Source: Flavobacteriaceae bacterium (GTDB lineage Bacteria > Bacteroidota > Bacteroidia > Flavobacteriales > Flavobacteriaceae). From it: a DNA stretch of 12,220 bases. Position numbers and translations under genes: made by a program. The DNA is taken from NCBI GenBank assembly GCA_030613745.1, contig JAUWLK010000057.1, forward strand, positions 1-12,220. Reading direction: 5' to 3'. Below are positions 6,705 through 11,834 of this stretch, piece after piece; positions within the stretch are counted from its first letter, which is position 1, and each line of letters begins with the position of its first letter. The notes beneath the pieces were generated by a model, which was not told the DNA's origin, ran no database searches, and saw only the letters and a program-made list of their open reading frames with translations.

Positions 6705-8114
6705 ATGGCAAGAAAAAAGAAATTTTATTTATTTGAAAATATTGAAGTAATTGATACTGCCGCTAAAGGCAAATCGGTTGCTAAAGCTCCTGACGGAAAA
6801 GTTATCTTTTTATCAAATGCTGTTCCTGGAGATATTGTAGATATTCAAACAGGTAGAAAAAGAAAATCTTTTTACGAAGGTAAAGCTGTTAAATTTCATA
6901 AATTATCTAGCAAAAGGACTGATCCTGTTTGCGATTATTTTGGTGTTTGTGGTGGTTGCAAATGGCAAAACATGAAGTATGAAGAACAGCTAGCCTATAA
7001 ACAAAAAGAAGTCATCAATAATTTAATACGAATTGGTCATTTAGATTTACCTGAAATTACACCAATTTTAGGCTGTAAAGAGATTTATTTTTATCGCAAT
7101 AAAATGGAATTCTCATTTTCTGATTCTCGTTGGTTGACCAATGAAGAAATTAAAAGCGGTAAGGAATTTGATAATAAAAATGCCTGTGGTTTTCATATTC
7201 CGAGAATGTGGGATAAAATTTTAGATATTGATAAATGCCATTTACAAGAAGACCCTTCTAATGATATAAGAAATTCTATTAAAGAGTTTGCAAAAAATCA
7301 TAATATCTCATTTTTTAACCCTCGAAATCAATACGGATTATTACGAACTCTAATGATTCGCATAGCATCTACAGGTGAAATTATGATAGTTTTACAACTT
7401 TTTTCTGAAGATAAAAAAAAACGTGAATTATTATTAAATCACATTGCTGAAAAATTCCCTCAAATTACATCGCTACAATACGTTATTAATAATAAAGGAA
7501 ATGATACTATTTATGACCAAAATGTGGTGTTATTTAAGGGAAGAGATCATATATTTGAATTAATGGAAGGTTTGAAATTTAAAATTAATGCCAAATCATT
7601 TTACCAAACCAACTCTGCGCAAGCATACGAATTATACAAAATAACAAGAAATTTTGCCAATTTAAAAGGCGATGAAATTGTATACGATTTATATACCGGT
7701 ACAGGTACTATTGCACAATTTATTTCTAAAAGTGCTAAAAAAGTGGTAGGTGTTGAATCAGTTCCTGAAGCAATTGCCGATGCAAAAACCAATGCTAAAA
7801 TCAATAATATTAAAAATACTGAATTTTTTGTTGGTGATATGGCAAAAATATTTACTTCAGAATTTATTACTCAAAATGGCAAACCTGATGTAATAATTAC
7901 TGATCCACCAAGAGATGGAATGCATAAAAAGGTAATTGAACAAATTTTAAATATTTTACCAACTAAAATAGTTTATGTAAGTTGTAATTCAGCAACACAA
8001 GCTAGAGATTTAGCATTAATGAAAGAACACTATAAAATAGTTAAGTCACAATCAGTTGATATGTTTCCTCAAACACATCATGTAGAAAATGTTGTACTTT
8101 TGGAGAAACGTTGA
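6705..8114 (+). CDS. rlmD: 23S rRNA (uracil(1939)-C5)-methyltransferase
   Basis: A 469-residue RumA/RlmD-type enzyme that methylates C5 of a uridine in 23S rRNA using SAM. A TRAM RNA-binding domain occupies roughly residues 10-65. Four Cys of the [4Fe-4S] cluster follow: C76, C82, C85 (CDYFGVCGGC) and C178 (KCHL). FYQTNSAQ at 299-306, SAM-binding DLYTGTGT at 328-335, DPPRDG at 400-405, catalytic C427 in VSCNSATQ and the terminal base E461 in HHVENVVLLEK complete the C-terminal methyltransferase domain. Bacteroidota often have more than one RumA-like protein, so the exact target uridine is inferred. The last codon (CGT) and the TGA stop lie inside an inverted-repeat arm that also bounds the next gene. 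The message is probably leaderless. Confidence 0.93.
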   Translation: MARKKKFYLFENIEVIDTAAKGKSVAKAPDGKVIFLSNAVPGDIVDIQTGRKRKSFYEGKAVKFHKLSSKRTDPVCDYFGVCGGCKWQNMKYEEQLAYKQKEVINNLIRIGHLDLPEITPILGCKEIYFYRNKMEFSFSDSRWLTNEEIKSGKEFDNKNACGFHIPRMWDKILDIDKCHLQEDPSNDIRNSIKEFAKNHNISFFNPRNQYGLLRTLMIRIASTGEIMIVLQLFSEDKKKRELLLNHIAEKFPQITSLQYVINNKGNDTIYDQNVVLFKGRDHIFELMEGLKFKINAKSFYQTNSAQAYELYKITRNFANLKGDEIVYDLYTGTGTIAQFISKSAKKVVGVESVPEAIADAKTNAKINNIKNTEFFVGDMAKIFTSEFITQNGKPDVIITDPPRDGMHKKVIEQILNILPTKIVYVSCNSATQARDLALMKEHYKIVKSQSVDMFPQTHHVENVVLLEKR

Positions 8115-8135
8115 TTCGTTTATTAGTGGATTTGT
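8110..8135. repeat. left arm of 26-nt imperfect inverted repeat flanking the IVS gene
   Basis: The reverse complement of this segment matches 8514-8539 at 23 of 26 positions, including a perfect 12-nt core (GATTCGTTTATT at 8113-8124). The arm contains the stop codon of rlmD. Its partner contains the stop codon of the four-helix-bundle gene. Confidence 0.75.
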
Positions 8136-8166
8136 TTAATCGTTTAACTAAAACTTAAAATATAAG

Positions 8167-8529
8167 ATGTATATATATTCATTTGAAAAATTAAGTGTTT
8201 GGAAAGAATCAATTGAATTAGTTAAAATCATTTATAAAATCACCAATCGTTTTCCGTCAGAAGAAAAATTTGGATTAACAAGCCAATTGCGTAGAGCATC
8301 GATATCAATTTCTTCCAATTTAGCAGAAGGTACATCAAGAAATACAAATAAAGACAAAGCACATTTTACAACAATTTCTTTTAGCTCGGCTATGGAGGTT
8401 TTAAACCAATTCATCATTTCAAAAGAATTAAATTTTGTTTTAGAAAAAGATTATATATTGGTTCGAGTGAAAATTGAAAAAATAACAAATATGCTAAATG
8501 CATTGCGCAAATCACAAATCAACAAATAA
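8167..8529 (+). CDS. four-helix-bundle protein of the IVS / S23 family
   Basis: A 120-residue protein of the family named after ORFs found in intervening sequences of 23S rRNA genes (TIGR02436-like). It is related in fold to the Avd accessory proteins of diversity-generating retroelements. The signature lies at residues 29-58: FPSEEKFGLTSQLRRAS, then SISSNLAEGTSR. The rest is helical, ending in a basic tail whose last residues (SQINK) are encoded by repeat DNA. The molecular function is unknown; homologues form pentameric barrels and are basic enough to bind nucleic acid (family knowledge). ATG 8167 fits the usual MY.FEKL.VWK start. Here the gene is free-standing, between rlmD and the DUF6452 gene, and bracketed by inverted repeats at 8110-8135 and 8514-8539. 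This suggests it was inserted as a cassette. Confidence 0.9.
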   Translation: MYIYSFEKLSVWKESIELVKIIYKITNRFPSEEKFGLTSQLRRASISISSNLAEGTSRNTNKDKAHFTTISFSSAMEVLNQFIISKELNFVLEKDYILVRVKIEKITNMLNALRKSQINK

Positions 8530-8548
8530 ACGAATCCACAAATCAACA
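8513..8548 (+). repeat. direct repeats CACAAATCAACA plus right arm of the inverted repeat
   Basis: The 12-mer CACAAATCAACA occurs at 8513-8524 and again at 8537-8548, and the 7-mer CAAATCA is tandem at 8508-8521. Between the two 12-mers lies AATAAACGAATC (8525-8536), the perfect core of the inverted repeat whose other copy is at 8113-8124. The right arm as a whole is 8514-8539. The stop codon of the four-helix-bundle gene (8527-8529) is inside this array. Confidence 0.75.
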
Positions 8549-8561
8549 TTAAAAAGCATTA

Positions 8562-9065
8562 ATGAAAAAACACACAACATTATTTATAATATTTCTCTCT
8601 CTTTTAGCAAGTTGTGAAAAAGATGATATTTGTCTTGAAGAAATTACTCCAAAACTTATCATCCGATTTTATGACTTTGAAGATACTAGTGAGCTAAAAA
8701 AAGTACTCAATCTAAAAATTCAAATTGAAGGTATTGATGGTGATTATACAGATGAAAGTATTACAACGCTTACCGATTCAATTGCTATTCCTATAAAAGT
8801 AACCGATGATAGTACCAAATTCATTCTAACCATTACTCAAATTGCTGATGATGAAACAACAAGTGAAAATGAAGATACTTTTGATTTAGTTTATACTCGG
8901 GTAGATAAGTTTGTTTCTAGATCTTGCGGTTATAAAACTTTATTTCATAATACAGAAATACCTATAGAAAATGTTGGAGGTAGTTGGATTGACTCCATAA
9001 AAGTTATTGATCTTGAACAAAATATTTTAAACGAAAAATCTGCTCATGTTAAAATATTTCATTAA
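8562..9065 (+). CDS. DUF6452 family lipoprotein
   Basis: A 167-residue predicted lipoprotein. The N terminus MKKHTTLFIIFLSLLASC has a short basic region, a hydrophobic core and a lipobox LASC with the acylated Cys at 18. After it comes EKDDIC with C24, then an acidic, beta-rich domain (TPKLIIRFYDFED and onwards). I recognise it as DUF6452, a Bacteroidota family of unknown function usually coded next to rlmD and a DUF6048 gene. The acidic residues right after the Cys resemble a Bacteroidota lipoprotein export signal to the outer surface, but this is only suggestive. Its 3' end overlaps the DUF6048 gene by 20 nt, implying coupled translation. ATG 8562 is the only start that gives the signal peptide. 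Confidence 0.8.
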   Translation: MKKHTTLFIIFLSLLASCEKDDICLEEITPKLIIRFYDFEDTSELKKVLNLKIQIEGIDGDYTDESITTLTDSIAIPIKVTDDSTKFILTITQIADDETTSENEDTFDLVYTRVDKFVSRSCGYKTLFHNTEIPIENVGGSWIDSIKVIDLEQNILNEKSAHVKIFH

Positions 9066-9726
9066 CATATTCCTATTTATCATATCTCTTTCATTGTTTT
9101 CACAAGAAAAAGAAATTGACACTGTAAAGTATAAAGATCGATATGGATTAAGAGTTGGTATTGATTTATATAATCCTATCAATTCACTTATTGATGATGA
9201 AAGAAAAGGATTGGAGTTTGTTGCCGATTATAGAATTACAAAACGATTTTTTTTGGCAACAGAATTTGGCTATTTAGAAAATAAAGATCATGAAGATTTT
9301 TTTGATTTCACTACAAACGGTTCATATATAAAAGTTGGTGCAGATTTTAATGCCTATAAAAATTGGATAGGTATGGAGAATATAATTGTAGTTGGTTTAC
9401 GATATGCTTTTAGTACGTTTGATCAAACATTAAATCAGTACACTATAAATACTGATCTGTTTTTACCAGAAAAAACTATTACAAATTCAATAAAATATGA
9501 CAATTTAAACGCACAATGGGTTGAGTTTGTTTTAGGAATGAAAGTTGAAGTTATACATAATATATTTTTAGGTTTCTCTTTTAGAGGAAATTTTTTAATC
9601 AATTCCAAAGAACCAGATAATTTCAAAAACTTGTTTATTCCTGGTTTTAACAAGGTATATCTAAATGATAATGGCTTTAGTTTCAATTATACCATTTCTT
9701 ATTTAATACCATTATATAGAAAATAA
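9046..9726 (+). CDS. DUF6048 family outer-membrane beta-barrel-like protein
   Basis: A 226-residue protein with a signal peptide (hydrophobic residues 5-18, probable cleavage S19/Q20 in LFSQEKE). The mature chain consists of alternating amphipathic strands with many aromatics, such as RYGLRVGIDLYNP, RFFLATEFGYLEN, GSYIKVGADFNAY and IIVVGLRYAF, ending in NYTISYLIPLYRK. This is the pattern of a small outer-membrane barrel, and I recognise the family as DUF6048 of Bacteroidota, function unknown. The start codon lies 20 nt inside the DUF6452 gene, in another frame. The two probably act together at the outer membrane, the lipoprotein with the barrel; this is inference from gene order only. Confidence 0.8.
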   Translation: MLKYFINIFLFIISLSLFSQEKEIDTVKYKDRYGLRVGIDLYNPINSLIDDERKGLEFVADYRITKRFFLATEFGYLENKDHEDFFDFTTNGSYIKVGADFNAYKNWIGMENIIVVGLRYAFSTFDQTLNQYTINTDLFLPEKTITNSIKYDNLNAQWVEFVLGMKVEVIHNIFLGFSFRGNFLINSKEPDNFKNLFIPGFNKVYLNDNGFSFNYTISYLIPLYRK

Positions 9727-9735
9727 TTAGTTACA

Positions 9736-9903
9736 ATGAAAAAGAAAGCTATTTCATTTTTTACATTTGGTTTATTATTAATCATTATTGGAGCAATAGG
9801 CAAATTTTTTCAATGGGATCAATCAATGCTATTCATAGCAATAGGATTAACTTTTGAGTCGCTAGCCATAATTATTTTTGCTTGGAATCATCTTAAAAAA
9901 TAA
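9736..9903 (+). CDS. 55-residue membrane protein resembling the GldL transmembrane hairpin
   Basis: ATG AAA AAG AAA at 9736 begins a 55-codon frame ending at TAA 9901-9903, 9 nt after the DUF6048 stop. The product has a basic start (MKKK), two hydrophobic helices (about residues 6-22 and 31-50) joined by KFFQWDQS, and a basic end (NHLKK). The order GAIGKFFQW ... IGLTFESLAI resembles the transmembrane hairpin of GldL, the inner-membrane motor subunit of the type IX secretion/gliding machinery (GAlfKitHf ... IGLlTEalIF). A Lys (K23) near the end of helix 1 and a Glu (E41) inside helix 2 are kept, while the following His is Gln here (Q26). GldL itself is about four times longer, so this is not GldL but perhaps a stand-alone relative. 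Its function is unknown. Confidence 0.65.
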   Translation: MKKKAISFFTFGLLLIIIGAIGKFFQWDQSMLFIAIGLTFESLAIIIFAWNHLKK

Positions 9904-10019
9904 TGGGTAATTCAAGTCCTTTGCATATCATTCTAGTTTCAGTATTTATCACTTTAGTATCTTCAAAAATTAAAGAAAAATGCTATTATTGTTTTCTAGG
10001 ATTATTAGTTCTACCTTAG
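9903..10019 (+). CDS. possible 38-residue hydrophobic peptide
   Basis: The frame starts at an ATG overlapping the stop of the GldL-like gene (TAATG), the arrangement of translational coupling, and runs to TAG at 10017-10019. The product is hydrophobic (PLHIILVSVFITLVSS, then a KIKEK turn, then CYYCFLGLLVL). I recognise no family. A frame this short can arise by chance in AT-rich DNA; the only support is the stop-start overlap and the absence of any other gene in this gap. Confidence 0.25.
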   Translation: MGNSSPLHIILVSVFITLVSSKIKEKCYYCFLGLLVLP

Positions 10020-10069
10020 TTTTCTTTATATTTGGAATCTATAAATTTTGGAAACAACGCAATGTCTAA
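9980..10069 (+). CDS. possible 29-residue single-helix membrane peptide overlapping yciH
   Basis: ATG 9980-9982 opens a 29-codon frame encoding a hydrophobic stretch (MLLLFSRIISSTLVFFIFG) with a basic tail (YKFWKQRNV). It ends at TAA 10067-10069, just after the yciH start codon at 10062. The positive-inside pattern and the overlap with yciH are compatible with a small membrane peptide or an upstream coupling frame. There is no family recognition, and a chance frame is quite possible. Confidence 0.2.
   Translation: MLLLFSRIISSTLVFFIFGIYKFWKQRNV
10027..10034 (+). promoter_or_regulatory. candidate -7 element TATATTTG upstream of yciH
   Basis: TATATTTG matches TAnnTTTG and lies 28 nt upstream of the yciH ATG at 10062, giving a predicted leader of about 20 nt. 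No clear -33 TTG is seen at the right distance. yciH may also be read through from upstream. Confidence 0.35.
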
Positions 10070-10418
10070 AAAAAAATTAAATAGTTTGTCTGATTTAGGA
10101 GGTTTTGTTTTTTCTACAAATGAAAATGAAGATTTTTCTGCTTTTACAGATGATGATTTAAAAACTTTAGAACCTAATAAACAATATTTAGAAGCTCATT
10201 TTTCTAATAAAGGCCGTGGTGGTAAAACGGTTACGGTAATTACAGGATTTCAAGGAAGTGAAACCGATTTAAAAACACTTGCAAAATTATTGAAAACAAA
10301 ATGTGGCGTTGGAGGTAGTGTTAAAAACGGTGAAATAATCATACAAGGAAACTATCGCGATAAAATTATACAAATCTTACAAAAAGAAAACTATCATGTA
10401 AAACGAGTTGGTGGATAA
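10062..10418 (+). CDS. yciH: translation initiation factor of the SUI1/eIF1 family (YciH)
   Basis: A 118-residue cytoplasmic protein of the bacterial SUI1 family, homologous to eIF1, thought to bind the small ribosomal subunit and influence initiation fidelity. The C-terminal SUI1 domain is clear: GRGGKTVTVITGF at 51-63, then KTKCGVGGSVKNGEI at 78-92 and the QGNYRD segment to residue 100, ending in VKRVGG. The N-terminal 45 residues are an acidic linker, as in other Bacteroidota members. The frame is open further upstream to a TTG at 10032, but ATG 10062 gives the normal start MSKKKLN and follows a promoter-like TATATTTG. The size agrees with the family. Confidence 0.92.
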   Translation: MSKKKLNSLSDLGGFVFSTNENEDFSAFTDDDLKTLEPNKQYLEAHFSNKGRGGKTVTVITGFQGSETDLKTLAKLLKTKCGVGGSVKNGEIIIQGNYRDKIIQILQKENYHVKRVGG

Positions 10419-10468
10419 TTATTAAATATTTGTAAATTAGCATTTGATAAAAACGAAATCAAATACAC

Positions 10469-10486
10469 TCCCGATAGTAATCGGGA
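10469..10486. repeat. perfect short palindrome TCCCGAT-AGTA-ATCGGGA
   Basis: Seven-base arms at 10469-10475 and 10480-10486 pair perfectly around a 4-nt loop. It is much more GC-rich than its surroundings, and no T-tract follows in either direction. From memory, CCCGAT...ATCGGG hairpins of this kind are scattered in intergenic DNA of many Bacteroidota. It lies between yciH and the nucleoside phosphorylase gene and may weaken or process read-through transcripts. Confidence 0.7.
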
Positions 10487-10519
10487 TAAACAAATCCTCA
10501 GTTTAACATTAATATAAAT

Positions 10520-11392
10520 ATGAACAAAATAGCTCCTTCCGAATTAATACTAAACCCAGATGGAAGTATATACCATATAAATTTAAAACCAGAACATGTT
10601 TCTAAAAATATCATTTTTGTTGGAGATCAAAATCGAGTTGCAAAAGTTGCAAAACATTTTGATTCCATAGCATTTGAAACACAAAAAAGAGAATTTAAAA
10701 CCATTACAGGTACATATAAAAATACAGAATTTACTGTTATTTCAACAGGAATAGGACCAGATAATATTGATATTGTGGTAAACGAATTAGATGCTTTAGT
10801 AAATATTGATTTAAAGTCAAGAACTATAAAAAAAGAGCACACACAATTAAATATTGTTAGAATTGGAACTTCTGGTTCACTACAAAGTGATATCCCGGTT
10901 GACAGTATTGTTTTAGCAAAATACGGACTAGGTTTTGACGGTATGCTTCACGCTTATGATTGTGAAAATATTCTAGAAAAAGAGATGGAAGATGCTTTTA
11001 TCAAACACACAAACTACTCATCAAGAAAATCAAGACCTTATATCGTTAAAAATAGTATTGAATTAGAAAAAAAATTAATTTCTGATAAAGTTTTTTCAGG
11101 AATAACTGCAACTGCAGGAGGATTTTACGGACCTCAAGGCAGGGTATTACGCTTAGCTGTTCAAGATCCAAACTTAAATCATAAAATTGATAGTTTTAAT
11201 TTTAATGGCATAAAAATAACAAATCTTGAAATGGAAACTTCGGCTATATATGGTTTAGCAAAATTATTAGGCCACCATGCAGTTTCAATGAATGCAATAA
11301 TAGCAAACAGAGCTAATTTAACTTTCAGTAATGATATGTATAAAGCAGTTGATAACCTTATTGAGTACACACTAAATAAATTAGCTGGATAA
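10520..11392 (+). CDS. nucleoside phosphorylase, uridine phosphorylase-like
   Basis: A 290-residue cytoplasmic enzyme of the PNP/UDP family, which splits nucleosides with phosphate to free base plus (deoxy)ribose 1-phosphate for salvage. The family's phosphate site GDQNR is at 35-39 (GDxxR type). STGIGPDN at 75-82 and RIGTSGSL at 114-121 follow, then FYGPQGR at 202-208, which resembles the uracil-recognition region of uridine phosphorylases. The ribose-binding NLEMETSAIY is at 235-244 (E237, M238, E239), and IIANR at 260-264. It is longer than E. coli Udp by some 35 residues, as is common in Bacteroidota. Substrate preference for uridine is inferred. The ATG at 10520 follows the leader TTAATATAAAT. 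It is probably transcribed separately from yciH, with a GC-rich palindrome in between. Confidence 0.88.
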   Translation: MNKIAPSELILNPDGSIYHINLKPEHVSKNIIFVGDQNRVAKVAKHFDSIAFETQKREFKTITGTYKNTEFTVISTGIGPDNIDIVVNELDALVNIDLKSRTIKKEHTQLNIVRIGTSGSLQSDIPVDSIVLAKYGLGFDGMLHAYDCENILEKEMEDAFIKHTNYSSRKSRPYIVKNSIELEKKLISDKVFSGITATAGGFYGPQGRVLRLAVQDPNLNHKIDSFNFNGIKITNLEMETSAIYGLAKLLGHHAVSMNAIIANRANLTFSNDMYKAVDNLIEYTLNKLAG

Positions 11393-11393
11393 A

Positions 11394-11418
11394 AAATATT
11401 TTCTACAATAAAATATTT
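11394..11418 (+). terminator. weak all-AT hairpin after the nucleoside phosphorylase gene
   Basis: AAATATTTT at 11394-11402 pairs with AAAATATTT at 11410-11418 across a 7-nt loop, directly after the stop codon. The stem has no G or C and only a short following T-run, so it is at best a weak terminator. Confidence 0.25.
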
Positions 11419-11483
11419 CACCTACTTTTTACGTTAATATATGATTACTCCCTTGTACTTTATTATTAACTAAAACAAAAATT

Positions 11484-11663
11484 ATGAAAAAAATAGCTTA
11501 TTTATTCGTTTTTATTTTTGCTTCGGCAAGTTTGGTATCATGTGGAGCCTCTAGTTCTAGTTGTGTTACATCTGAAAAATATATCATTAAAAATATGAAA
11601 TTTGAAAATCAAGAAGTAGTTCTTTCAACAGAATTTATAGATAGTGAAGAAATTGAAAATTAA
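11484..11663 (+). CDS. 59-residue predicted lipoprotein of unknown function
   Basis: ATG 11484 opens a 59-codon frame ending at TAA 11661-11663. MKKIAYLFVFIFASASLVSC is a clear lipoprotein signal peptide with lipobox LVSC and Cys 20 as the acylated residue. The mature part is only 40 residues: GASSSS, a second Cys (C27), then a mixed segment YIIKNMKFENQEVVLSTEF and an acidic end IDSEEIEN. I recognise no family. The gene has an A-rich leader (ACTAAAACAAAAATT) and is followed by the strongest terminator in the window. It therefore looks like a real monocistronic gene and is easily missed by length cut-offs. Confidence 0.7.
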   Translation: MKKIAYLFVFIFASASLVSCGASSSSCVTSEKYIIKNMKFENQEVVLSTEFIDSEEIEN

Positions 11664-11691
11664 ATATATTATCCATTTTAAAACAAAACTT

Positions 11692-11728
11692 AAATCCACT
11701 TTTTATTAATTTAAAAAGTGGATTTTTT
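11692..11728 (+). terminator. strong rho-independent terminator after the small lipoprotein gene
   Basis: AAATCCACTTTTT at 11692-11704 pairs perfectly with AAAAAGTGGATTT at 11713-11725 across an 8-nt loop, with a T-run to 11728. It starts 29 nt after the lipoprotein stop codon. The A-rich 5' side may let it work weakly on the other strand too. Confidence 0.85.
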
Positions 11729-11741
11729 ATTGTAAAATATT

Positions 11742-11767
11742 TTACCATTTAATAAAATAAATGGTAA
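11742..11767. repeat. 10-bp inverted repeat with 6-nt loop
   Basis: TTACCATTTA at 11742-11751 is perfectly complementary to TAAATGGTAA at 11758-11767. No T-run follows. It lies about 70 bp upstream of the last gene and could be a regulatory site or a second hairpin behind the terminator. Confidence 0.4.
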
Positions 11768-11834
11768 TTATATAATCGTTAAAATTTATCGAAAAACATA
11801 TAACTATTTTAAGGTTCTAAAAATAATACTTTTT

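Noticed and set aside
8110..8539. An insertion sequence or transposon around the IVS gene.
   Set aside because: There is no transposase and no target-site duplication I can see; the inverted repeats alone do not justify calling it an IS.
8508..8548. A CRISPR-like repeat array.
   Set aside because: The repeat units are only 7-12 nt, there are two or three copies, and no spacers of regular length or cas genes exist.
10032..10061. A TTG start adding ten residues to YciH.
   Set aside because: The TTG overlaps the promoter-like TATATTTG; ATG 10062 gives the usual MSKKKL start.
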